This document shows, piece by piece, positions 45,266-57,800 of a DNA stretch of 64,000 nucleotides. The translations under genes and the position numbers were made by a program. Position 1 is the stretch's first letter. Every line of letters begins with the position of its first letter. This DNA comes from Smittia aterrima (taxonomy: Eukaryota > Arthropoda > Insecta > Diptera > Chironomidae). The notes under the pieces were generated by a model. It saw only the letters and a program-made list of their open reading frames with translations. It was not told the DNA's origin and ran no database searches. The DNA lies in the NCBI GenBank assembly GCA_033063855.1, contig CP093830.1, forward strand, positions 19,902,854-19,966,853. Reading direction: 5' to 3'.

Positions 45266-48200
45266 TCACTCGTCATCAGACGGACAATCGTCCATATCAA
45301 TCAACTCATCATCTTCTTCGTAAGTGCCTGGACTGTGTTGATTGCCACCGCCAGACTTCGAATCGCCGTCCTCTTGTTGCATTCGTTTATGTTTCGTGCG
45401 ACGATTTTGGAACCAAACTTTTACCTAAACGAGATAGAGAGAGAGAGAAGAGAGAAATAAGAAGATGATTAACATTCTTTTCTGCAAATTGAGTCGTCTG
45501 CAAGCTGCGAAACTTAATATTCACGCTTTGATGTTACAAGCTTTTGCTTTATCGAACGTTTAATCACGAAGATTAATAAATTAGCCCCAAACAGTCGAAC
45601 ACTCCAGTCAATAACTTTGAATCCCCAACGTAATAAATCATTACAAGATATTTTTTTTTGGCTTGATTTTCTTTTTTTCCGTTCTCCACGAAAAAAAAAA
45701 GTCTCATGTTGTGTTGAGCCCAAACGTGTAAAGTTTTGTGTTTGGAAATATTTTTATTTATTTTTGTTCGTTTTCCCTGACTGCGACTAATGAAAACCAA
45801 AACTCGGTGTATATCTTAATTTGAGCCAAAAGAATTTTTTTCTTTCTGTTCAGTGATTAATTGTTCCCACGCCATTCAGTGAGAGAGGGAGCGACAGTTG
45901 AGTTTATCGCCGTAGCGAGTGATTAAATTTCACAGCCAATAAAGACTTGAGAGAGAGAGAGAGAAGAAATTAAATAATTAATAATTACCTGAGTTTCAGT
46001 TAAACTAAGTTGCTGCGCTAAAGTTTTTCTCTCCGCACCAACGACATACTGATTGCTTTCAAATGCATGCTCCAATTTGAGTAATTGAGTTGGGGAGAAT
46101 GCTGTTCGCACTCGCTTTGGCTTGCGAAACGGATGCAGAAGGAAATCTGAAATGATTAAAACGAAAAATATTTAGTTTAAAGAACTTATCAAAAACGAAC
46201 AAATAAAAAGTTTTTCGTTGTCAGAAGAAATCATTAAATATTTATGAGGCAATTAATTACAACATTGTTGAAGAAAGAACATGCTCGGCTGTCTTCTTCC
46301 GATCATAAAGTCATAACATGAGTGAGCATAAGACGATCAACTCCCTTCAACCCAACAAAGTATTTATTTTTTAGCGATTAATGATGAATTTAATAATGAA
46401 GTCAATAATTTCTTTTCTGTTTCGTTTCGTTGTTGTTTGCTTCAGGCGGTCCAAGGAACGTAGCAATTAAAAGCACATTACAACAAATTGAACTCGGTTG
46501 AATTAACATTGAAAGCATGTAATGAAAATGCAAACATCAGATTAAAATGCGGTTAAATTAATGCTAAATTATATGTTAATGATAGCGAGAGAGCGATTTT
46601 CAGGAGAAAAAAAAACAATTTGCCTGCGCAACGGATACTTTAATGCAACTGCTTCTCGTGAGGGTTAATGCAAGTCAAGAAAATTACTTTGATAATTAAT
46701 CTCGTTGTGACTTAAAAATGCATTGGCGCCGCTCTCAGTTAAATCCTTGCCCGGATAATTGTCTTAAGAACCAAACTAAACTCAACTGAGATAAATTTCA
46801 AATTAATTGAAAACATGAGCCAAGGAAGTTGAGTTGTAATTATATTCCGATTCGCATAATGAAGAGAGAAGCTTCAACATGAAGTTGTCAAGGTAAATTA
46901 TCAGACGAATTAACAAATAATTAATTAGACATTAAGATTCCTATCAAAGTTTATCATGGAAGCAGCAGCAAGAGAGGAAATGGAGAATCGTGAAGCAACC
47001 TGCTTGTATTGTGTCTAATTATACTTTATTAATGACTTTTCTGAACCGCTTAATAACACTTAATTATAAATGTTTTAGTTCTCTCGCATGCAACGTACAC
47101 CAAGAAAGAGAATTCTAGTTCAACGAGTGATGAGGAATGAACGATTCGCAAATGAAATTATCTTCATCGCAAGCGCATAATCTCCTAAACAATTTTCATA
47201 GCAAATTAGCAGGTTCACTCGTTACTTTGTTTGTTAAATATTTTCAACTACTTAAAGCCAATGTGCAACTATATGTTGCAGCTATCGATGGAGGGCATGG
47301 ACGAAGAGAAAACGAGCCATAATTGGTTTTATATTGAATCGCGAGAGCATAATTTAATGTATTCAAGCACAAATTACAGTCAATCAAATTACATTTCAGT
47401 CACGTTTTTGCATTTGATACTTCGAGCATTATTCAACAACAACATTAAAGCCATGAAAAGCTCTTCTCAACGATCGACTTGCACTATAATCAACCGCTTT
47501 TCTTTCCCTTCTTTTGCCTCCAACTCACTTTACAAGTCTCTTTTGTTGATTTCAATTTGAATTTCGAGAAAGAGAAAAACTTGCACACTCCTCATGAACA
47601 ATCATTTGAAGCTGATAATTTCGGCGAGAGAAGAAATTAATTATATTGCTTCGAAAAAAAAAAGAAAAAAAATATTTCCCAACGGCTAAACCGCAAATTT
47701 CTCATCTCCCAACCTTAATTATTTTCCTCTCTCTCTCGTTTGTACTTGCAAACATTTATTTAGTGCTGCAATTAGCGTGCACATTGATATGTAGTTCATT
47801 ATTGCAGTTTATCTCGCGAGTTAAAAAATTATTTATGAGTCAGCCTCTCGCGAGGTAATGCGCGGTATTGGCTTCTTGGAAAGCAAAATAAAAACTACCG
47901 AGAGGGTCAAAGAGAGAACGGAAGAATTCCTTAATGAAGATTTCACAAAACGAGGAGAATATTTAATTTTACGAAAAAAAAAAAAAAGTTTATGATGAAA
48001 TCGTTTACTCACTTCCAGGAAATCGGTGTGGAAATATCCGTCCATGTCGGCTTAGCAACCAAGGATACAGAGGATAACTGTCGCGGGGAATATTTGGATT
48101 ATGAAGGTGGGGAAGATGTTGAGGGAGGGCTCCTAATGGAAACCCTGACTGCGCTGCTAGGTTGGCAGCAGCTTGGAAGTGACCAGCCGAAAAAAATGGT

Positions 48201-48816
48201 TCTGAGTGGCAATCATTTCTGGTGAATAGCCTTGCGGCGGCATTTGATGTTGCGGTGGACCGATCGGAGATGGACGCATGATATTTGCTGGGATGCCCGG
48301 GACGATGATTGGGCCTTTTTGATGTTGCTGTGGTGACATAATTGGCGAAGGTGGAGAGCGTGATCGTCGATTGTTTGAATCGTCAGCGGAGAGGTGTGTT
48401 CGTGGTGACAACTCAGGTGACATTGATCGCTTTTGAATTTCGTGTCTTTGAATGTGATTTTCTTGCTCTGACAGTCTGTGATGAATGCTCTTTTGTTGGT
48501 CCATCAGTTCCGTTTGTGCTGATATCGGTGACGTACTCAAAGATCTTTTGTATCGATTGTGCAATTCCAACTGTGAATATTCGCTTAGTCGCAAGGCTCG
48601 TTGGATGTCAGCGTTTGAAGTTGAGAATTTTGGAGATTTCTGTTGATAACCGTAGTCACTTAGTGGACTCAAAGGTGCCTCAGATCCTTCGCTATCTTGC
48701 GAGAAGTGGATCGGCGATTTGTTCTTATTGCGATTGCCGACGATCGAGTCGATCGAGAAACCAATTTTGGGCTTTGTTGTAGGAGACATCGTCATCATTG
48801 GAGCCGAAGGCATCAT
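45266..48816 (-). CDS. ems: Empty spiracles homeobox transcription factor, frame broken in exon 1
   Basis: Emx-class homeodomain gap/patterning factor for the insect head, brain and tracheal openings. Exon 48816-48013: MMPSAPMMTMSPTT, an eh1-like Groucho-binding motif (KPKIGFSIDSIVG), a Ser/Pro/Gln/His-rich middle, then YPWLLSRHGRIFPHRFPG. Exon 46146-45989: FLLHPFRKPKRVRTAFSPTQ to TETQ. Exon 45424-45266: VKVWFQNRRTKHKRMQQED and an acidic end (DDELIDMDDCPSDDE) like that of Drosophila Ems. The homeodomain is complete and split by a 564-nt intron at the same codon as E5. As written the frame shifts inside exon 1 at a run of seven T (48196-48190, minus strand): the upstream frame stops at 48157, while the conserved hexapeptide region lies in the next frame. 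Exon 1 is 804 nt where splice phase requires 805, so one T is probably missing from the assembly. The large flanking non-coding DNA suits complex enhancers. Confidence 0.92.
45431..45456. promoter_or_regulatory. GA tract in ems second intron, near exon 3
   Basis: A near-pure GAGAG run, CT-rich on the coding strand, immediately upstream of the exon 3 acceptor. It could be part of the pyrimidine tract and/or a GAGA-factor (Trl) binding cluster. Confidence 0.4.
45949..45965. promoter_or_regulatory. GA tract in ems second intron, near exon 2 donor
   Basis: A (GA)8-like run about 25 bp beyond the exon 2 donor. Together with 45431-45456 it flanks the short homeobox intron. Possible GAGA-factor site or simple microsatellite. 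Confidence 0.4.
46147..48012 (-). other. ems first intron, 1.9 kb
   Basis: It runs from GTGAGT to ATTTCAG on the minus strand. It contains scattered TAATTA-like sites and a 14-A run near 47974-47987. No nested gene is recognised. Confidence 0.7.
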
Positions 48817-51800
48817 TATACTTTAAAATGTTTTTAAATATTTTTTTTGTGATCTCTAAAGATTTGCAAAATTTTCCACAATCACACACGCACTTTAATT
48901 AAATCTTTTTCTTCTGTTAAGTTTCTCTTTAAATCCTTTGCTTTATTCACTTTCTTATTCACAACAACTTGGCAATCTCTTTTTAAAAGCGCAATTAAAT
49001 CATATTATTAGCTCAATTAACCGCGATTTACAGAAAAAAATAAAATATTTCAGAGTTATGCGGACAACGAACTATCGAGCACGAACGCCAAACGACTTTT
49101 GAATATCAGTCTCGAGCGACTCTCACGCAGTTGAGTCGACGTTGTGTGCTTATTTCTTTTTTTCTCCTCGGTTCTCTCATTCCGTTATGTACATTGATTG
49201 CCATGTATCTGAGCTTAGTCGAGAAATAGGCGGAGCAATGCTGTTAGTTTTATTTTTCGCTTCTCATTTTTTTAACGACGTGAAATGAAGTGAAGTTGTG
49301 CTGTGTCTGATATAATAACGTAATAGCCAACACTCAGCTCTCAAACTCCACCCCAATGTTCAAGTAAATTTTATTGTTTGCAATTATTATTGAGCTCCAT
49401 AAGAAACTTTTAATGCGATCATTAAAGCAATTTAGTTTCTTTTTCTTCTTTTGCTCAGTGCTCTCGACTCTTGTGTGTACATAATAAAAAGCCCGAGATG
49501 CTTATTTATGGAAGACAAGTAGATGCTGGAGCGGAGCTGTTCAACCAACGAACGAAACATTCTTTCATTAAATGCTTTCCCTCAATAATTTTTCGGTGAG
49601 GACGACGACGAGGAAATAAAAATGATTTTGATTGCTCTCTTTCCCCAACAATTTATATTCATCATTCCATTAACGTTGCTGTTTACGTAGCTGATGAATT
49701 TTATGATGGTTTGAGTGGAAGAGCAGAATGCTTTTAATTATATTTAATTTATAAATTGTACGCTTATTAATTGATGGAGCAGCGAAATGAGCCTTTCATG
49801 CTCTTGATTGGAAATAATTTCCGAGAAGAATTTTGATTGAATAAGCGTTTTGCTAAATTAGATTGACAATCAAACTTAATTCGATACGAAGTTCATTTGC
49901 ACCTTTCGCTCGGCTTTTTGAGGATTGTTCCAGGCACACGCTGAAACGAGCAGTTGTGAGCAATTTTTCTTTTTGAGAACTAAAGGAAAATATTATCATT
50001 GCATCAGAAACCGCATCAATTTCGTTGTCAAATCGAAAAGAAAAACATTTTTCAATTCTCTGAAGAGCGCACGTCACAAAAAGTTTTATTTTTCTAGATT
50101 TCGATGCTCATAACTCATAGTGAACATCAGCACAGATGGTTCTCGAGAATTAGACAAAAATTGAAATCAAATTAATTTTCATTTTTCTTCAACGCATTGT
50201 TTGAATTGTCCTCAAATAAAAAAGGAACAGAATCGATCTATTGTCGAGTGAGTGGCTAAAGCATGAGCAAGCATCAAGCCTTAGACTCATTGTTTGTCAA
50301 ACAGTGAAACGGCATCGTCATCATCACCACTCGATTAGAAGAAATTGTTAATCATTGATCTCCAAAATCGAAAAAAGTTTCAAGAGTCCAACTCATAAAT
50401 AAAAGTTCTTGTGAAAAAGCCAAGTTTTTGCCAAGTCGATTATGATCAGGTAATCAGGCGAAAAGTTGTTCGATTGTCGTTTTTAAGTGGTTTCATGTAT
50501 TGATTCCATTATTCGCCAAAAAGGCTAAACATTGTCCTCGACAGGAGAGAAAGAAAGGAGCCCCGAAGTCTTTGTTTATTTAATAAGAATTTGATGGAGA
50601 ATAGTTGACAAAAGGAGCCTCGAGAGAGAGCATGGATCGTAGTCTAAATAATTGATGCTTTGTTGGAATCTTTTGTGCGAGTGGACAATGCGCAAACAAT
50701 TCAGACAATAAAGTCAATCTTTATGACCAGTTTTTAACACATTTTTGTCCTGCGAAATAAAAGTAGCTTAACTCAACAGACGACTCCTCATCTCATCTCT
50801 CGATAACATATTGAAAATTAATTTGGCATCGAGAACGAAAGGGAATTTCATGGAACGCCACAAGACGTCATCGTGCGATATAAGAATGCCAATAACTCAT
50901 CGCAAAACGAAACGTTCAGCCCATGAGTTCTCTAATAAAGCCTTCAAGCGTTTTATTAATTCCTGCACATCGTCATAAAAATCATGAGCACATGAAAATT
51001 ATCTGAAAATTGAACATAATTCTGCACACTACCCACACTCAATCTGTGCAAAGAAGAAAAAAATGAGTCGAGAGACGAAGGAAAGAGGAAAAGGGACGAG
51101 GCATGCAAAATATGAACAACAAATAGCTGCTTAGCACAAACAACTTGCGTGGCGAACGACTCGATACGATGCACTAAAGGGCGAATGATTATTAGCCGGG
51201 ACGGCGAGAGATTCCGATCGCGAATCTTCATGCCACGAACAGAGTTGTTAAATATTTTTATTTGTAAAGTTGAAACTTTATTCTTATGCTTCTTACAATC
51301 AATTTCACGTTCAATATTCCTGGCCATCGCTGTTCGCGTTAATGGTGTGAGAAGCAAATAAAATTGTGAAAACAGCTCTTATGCGTTTCGACGGTTATGT
51401 TGATATATGATTAAATAAATATGTACGAAATTTATGAATGTGCAAATCATAAATAAAATAACAAACAGTGATTCAAACCGAGAGGAGAAGAGAGAGCGCG
51501 AACATTTGCATGTGCAAAGAGCTCGAGCACGACGAGAGTCGAAACTGCTGGTTAGCCAAGCTTGTAAATACACGATACAGCCGCGAAAAGTTATTAATAA
51601 AAGCAGAGATTGAAATTTTTTTTCCTTGCCTTTTAACAAATCTTTCCTCACCAGTTTCGTGTTCTTGTTATCGTCGTGTTATGGATTTTTTATTGCGAAA
51701 AGTTTTATGGCTCAGCGTCGAGTAGAAATGCACACTTCGCAGTTCTCTCACCACGCTCGAGATATTGAAACATAATTTAATGAACAATAATTTTGAGTTA

Positions 51801-54800
51801 TTATGAGCGAGCTATATTTAAGGCTCTTAAATGAAATGTTTTCATTTGAAAGACTGAAAATTATACATCTTTGCGTGGTGATTATCAGTTGGGAAGCGAG
51901 GAGAGAATTCTTTTTCGTAAGGGGTCAAAGAACAGCACACATTTCTTCACCTCGCCAAGAATAAACAAATCAGTTTAAAGGCTTTACGACCATTTTTGAC
52001 ACTTCAGCTCTTCTACATAATAATAAAGCGTTGAGGTTTATAGTCGTGAGGTCTTTAAAAAGCGAGGGTGAAGGAAAAGGAAAAGCATTTAATTGGTGTT
52101 GAAATGTAAATGAGATCAAGCGTCGTTGATAAGCAGCGTCGAGTTCTACGGTCGAGTTTTACATAATTTTATGCTCTACGATGTTATCAAATCTCCTCTT
52201 GGAAACTTAGATCAGAGAAATATCTGTTTAATGAGTCGTAACATTGAGTCAAATAACTCTCTTTCAAACTCCAGGCAATTAACTTCTTGCCAGAGCAGTT
52301 CTCTCCCTAACAAACTTATTTAGGCTTTTTATAAATGTCACTCAATGTTAATCACAACCGTTTTTCATCGTTTAAATCATCGTCGTCTACTGCTCGCATT
52401 TTCTTTTTTTTGATTGCAGCTTTCTGTAGACAGTAGGGAGGGATAATTCAGAACGAACCTCCATCACATAATTAATCGCTTGTTTGTTCGGGCCATCATC
52501 TGCGCATTAGACAAACGTACGAGGGACGACTCCGATGAAACTACTGAATTTTTCATTGTGCGGTAGAAATTGTGCAATAATCGAGATTAATCAGGAAGTG
52601 AACGACGACGTCTTGCTTCATGCGCTGAGAGATTCATTCGTGAAAATAAGAATCAATTAAATTTGTGGTCATAAGTCAATGATCGTAAAACTGTTTGATG
52701 AAGCAATAAAACGAGTTTTAAAAATATTTTTACGACTTTTTAATGATCGCTCATGATGAAGTTGCGTCTGATAACGGCCGAGATCTCTCGTTACGTTGTC
52801 TCGATGAGCTCTTATCAACAAATTTGTTAATTATTCAACGGGCAAGTTGATCGTTAAACGTTTTTATTGTTTATTTCGACTCGTCGAAAGTTTCAACCTC
52901 AAACTATAAAATTCCTTATCAAGCGATGTTACAATTCCAATTGAAACTTGATGAATGTTTCAAGTATCAGCTTACACTGAATTGTTCTAGCTACTCGATG
53001 AGGCTTCATATAAACACCTAAGCTCAGTGCAACTAGCCAGTGAACATGATCATGTTTAATCATTTGTAAAACTTCTAAGATCATATTCTCAATGTTGTTT
53101 CAAATTATGGGAAAAGAGATTATCGTGTAACTTCAAAAACCAAAAGAATTCCTTGTCAAGAATTATCAAGAAACCAGAACTTTCTTTGGGAGGTCTTGTG
53201 GTTTTTCGTTGTTTTGTATTCGATCCTTTTTCTGCTTCTTTGAATCTTGCGTCGCATTTAGTTTAGCAAGGATCAGAGTCAAAGATGAGAGATGATGATA
53301 ACATCACTCTTGAACTACTTCGGGGAAATAATCTTGTTTGAATGAGTAGCAATTGGAACACTCAGGAATTGACGATCATAAAACTTAATTGCTTTAATGA
53401 ACTTACGTCGTTTGTTTTTAAAAAATCATTCGTCGCGACGAGTGAACTTTTTTTAAGAGGAATGTTCAGAGAAGGATTTATTTGATTGAAAGAAAATATT
53501 GTTCTCGTCTTTGTAGTTCAGACCTGAAGTTATTTCTATTTTTAAGCAACACTCTCTGCCTTCACCTCGCAATCTGCCACAAGCGCGAGCAGAGAGAGAG
53601 AAATGTTAATTGAAATCGATCATCAACGGTTAAAAGTTCTATAAATTGAAACAACTTTGGGAAGCAGGGGAGAGAGAATATTTATGGTTTCAGTAATTGC
53701 GATAATCAATTTAAATGAAATGCATTTAAAAGTGTTAAGCTGAACATTTTTTTCACACTTCGCTTGAAATTATGAAAACGAATATTTATAGACGATCGCG
53801 CGAGTGGAAATTTAAATGTAAATTGCCGAAAACATTTCTTCTCTCTCGGTTCACTCGCGCAATAAACAAAAACCAGTCGAATAAAGATAAACATTTGCAC
53901 ATTTAAAATGAAATAAAATAAAACGACAAACATTTAATTAATTAAATCCGATACATGAAAAGGACGACGAGAACAAGCAATTTCGAATGAAATAACATAA
54001 TTTTCTTACACACCTTTACAGAGAGTCAAATTAATTAATTTCTGCTTAATTTATTCATTCCTCGAGTTTCTCTTTCGCTTCATGAGAAGGTTCCATCGCA
54101 AGTCGACGTCCCAATTGCCTGCAACTTCCCTCGAATTAAAGTTAACAGATTCGAGACTTGTTTTTATTCAAATTTGTTAAGATGGGCTTTTGATTAGGCG
54201 ATGAGATTAAGTTGTTCTTGCTTCTTTCTCTCAGCCCGAGACCAAGGGTCTTGCTCTTATTATGCAAATCAAAAAGGAGAAAAGGTTTTTTTTATTCAAT
54301 CGCGCCAGATCAAGTTTCAAGACATTTCTGTTGACACCTTCTCGAGAGTTGTCTTCTCAAAAATCGAAGAGCATTAAATTGAATCGACAATTTTTACGAA
54401 TCGAAATAAAAGAGATTCTATCGCACCTCTGAGACTCATAACGTGGAGAAGTGATTTGGATTTTTATTTATTTTTATATTTTCGGCAATTTGCTCGCAAT
54501 ATGTGCGAAATCTGATACAAATCCTAGCGCAAAAGGGAATAAAGCACTAAAGATTCTTCGGCTTTCAACGAAACAATGCGATCGAATTCCAATTTAAAAA
54601 AAAACTTCATTTCTTTCTGTTCTCTTCATTTTCTTGCAGGTGTGAAATTAAGTTGCAAAAGATTTGCAGCAACATCGCTTCGACTGTTTAAAACTTGTTT
54701 GTTTGCTTTGTTCTTCTCTCTTCCCTTCAGTAATTGTAATGACTTGAGATAAGAAACAACAAGGTCTGTCAAATTCTGTTGTAACGCTCATGTGATGCCA

Positions 54801-57800
54801 ACTGTGAAACTAATTAACAATTTAATAATATTTTAATTCAAATTTGTTCTGGGTTGCATCCTCGCTCAGTCACAACTTTGTTTGAGATGTCTTTCTTCAC
54901 ATTCCAAGCCGATCGTCTCGTTTCTCACACTTTAAATTGAATCATAAACTCTTGTGTCGCGAAATTCCTTAAATTTGTTGTCGATTGCGAGGCGGAAAAA
55001 AGAGAGAAATTACTTCTTTATCGAATCTTTGATGAGTCTTTTAGAGAAGCGAAAAGGTTTTATTTTTTGTAGGAATTTGTTTGGCTAATGAAGCTGAGCG
55101 AGTTCTTTGCTAATTATTTCCTCACTAAATTTTCCTTCTCATTTCAGACGCGAAGCAATTAGGACACCTGACTAAATTAGTCGAAGCAATTCAACTTCAC
55201 AGTTATGGAAAATGTTTTTTTTTAAACTGTTTACGGTTCCGAAATAAAGTTGCTTGAACCTTTTCTGACATCTTTGTTTGATCTCGCTCGCAATCATCGA
55301 AACTATTATTACTTTGAAATCATTTTTCCGAATTAGCTGAGCAGCTCAAATCGTTGCCTTAAACTTCAATTTGTTAAACTGTTCAAGTGTTCCCGGAGAA
55401 GGTAGAAAAAGCGTCCGAGAGCTGTGGAAGAGATTAATGAGTCCAGAAGAACTCTCGTTGAACTCAGTTAATTGCGTAAAATAGCTTTCTCACTTTCAAG
55501 AGGGAGAACGAGGAGAATCATAATCAAACATCAATTTAGTTGCGTTTAGCCAAATGATTAATGACGAAACAAAACATTTCAATTTCGAACAAAAGATAAT
55601 TACACAAAATCAACATGATAACCGATCGGTTTAGTAGGGAATGAGATCCAGTTTGTTCTCGTGGATTAAGTCTTCACTCAAACTTTTGAAGCATCTCTGG
55701 CATTTTCCTTAACAACGAGATTGCCCAATAAAACACTCCGGGACGTCCGCGAGCACAATAAACGCATCTGAAGCCTTCACAATTCTCCGGTTAGCGATCG
55801 GTGCCAGAAAATATTTGTTTAGCGAATGAAATTAAGTTGTCATGAGAATAATTCTGAGCTGTGCGAGAGACTTCTTTAAGCCAAAGGTGAGAATGACTCA
55901 ATCAAGTCGTCAAACGTTCGCGAGAAAACACCTCAGCGTCTAGTGGGTCAATTTTATTAGCCCATGATGACCCTGCTTAGCCATTCGAAATCACCAATTA
56001 ACGGAGATCATCGAGCACGATCGTCTTGTCGTTTGCTTAATTTGTTTTCATCTTCACTCAGTCGAGAGCTCAGCAACAAAATAAATCAATTAATTATGGA
56101 ATATTTTATACAGCTCGACGTTTATAAAGCAATAAAATATACACGTAATGTAAATGAGCTGCTGAGTTAATGTCCAATTAGACATCTTTTGGACGATCGT
56201 CTGTTCGTTCTGAGAAGTGACTCGCGGTGAATTATAATATCACGTTCAGGAGGGAATCAAATTACCCGACGATAATTTTTCATGCGGACGTGTTTTGATA
56301 GAGAAACTCTGTCATTATGACCATCTTTTATGTGATTTGCATCTCTGAAATGGAAATCGAGCTCCGGAGAATAAATTCGATGTCGAATCATTTTAATTAA
56401 ATTAATATACAACTTGAATTTTTAAACACCTCGTAAACAGAAATTGAACTAAAGAAGTTATTTCGGTAATTTATTCAAGAGACTACAAGTCGTCGTCGTC
56501 GTATTGAGAGAGAGACATTGTCGACAAATAAAGTTTAAACGTCTTGCTATGGCTTGACTCAAATGATCCAACGAGAACATTCATTTTATTGGATTCCAGT
56601 CGTTCAAGCTCTCATAAAAACGAATTTATTGTTGCAGAAGTTTTGTGGGAAATGAAATCAAAATAATTTGACATTGTCAGTGATTAAACTCGTCGTATGT
56701 GACATTTTGCAGCTTTCGCTTGCTAATCCTTTCAACAAAAGTCTTTCCTATTAAACACTCTTTAACACTTTGTTATGCTTTGCTCGTATTTTAGTTTTCG
56801 AATTTGAGACTGAAAAGGAAAAAGGAGAGAATTGATTTTTGACTTTAAAGCCGATCGTCGGCTCACACAAGTTGGCTTTAGACTTTTCCCCTCTAACTAA
56901 CAATGACCAGAAGCACTCGAAATATGACAACAAAGAAATCGAGCTCTTTCAAACCTAATTTGAAAGAAAATTTTCAATAATTGATAAATTCCTCTGCAAA
57001 TCTCTGAAATCATTCACTCATAACAAGATTTAAATTAACTCAAGAAAAAAAAAGAATTTTTTTCCTTAAGATTTCATGTTTTCTTCTTCTCCGTTCTTCC
57101 GTATCAATTTCAAACCATTTCACATCAATGAATCAATCTTCATGTCAAATTTTCGAGTGAGAGAGACCTTTTCAAATCACATCGTGAAAAATATGAAACT
57201 TTTATTCGACGAGCTGCTCAACTAATTTCATCTCTCAACAGAAACAACAAAATATTTTGGTGATTAACAATCGAAAGAAATGTTTGAAATGGGATTTAAT
57301 GTGTTTGAGCATTTCAAAAGTGTCTAAGTTTCTAATCTGATGGAACGAATGAGAGGAGGAAGCGAGCAAGACGCCAATGTAAGCGAACAACGAAATCTCG
57401 GATCGACGGGCATCGCGAAGCCTTTTTAAAATTATTTAATAATCGAGCTACGGAGCCTTCAATGTTCACTTCTCTCTCTTTCTCCTTTGCATGTTACTTT
57501 TATTGCTTTTGACATTTCCACTGAATATTTTTATTGTGGTTAATCAGTTAGCTGCGTAAGATGAAATATCAGAGTCATAAATTAATGAAATTAAGTTTCC
57601 AACACATGCGAGAGACAACAACGTGTCATTAATTCCTTGATATATTCAATGAGTTGAAAATCAACAGTTTCGATTTCTTGAATGACTTAAACGTTCATTG
57701 AGACAACAACGAGTTGAGACAAGTTTTTGTTTAGATTAGTTGAGATGTTTTGTGTTCACTCTCGAGTTGATTGATTTGATCGAATCAACTTTTTTTTTCG

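Noticed and set aside
48342..48782. 146-codon open frame on the plus strand
   Set aside because: Antisense shadow of ems exon 1; the ems frame has the conserved KIGFSIDSIVG motif and proper splice sites.
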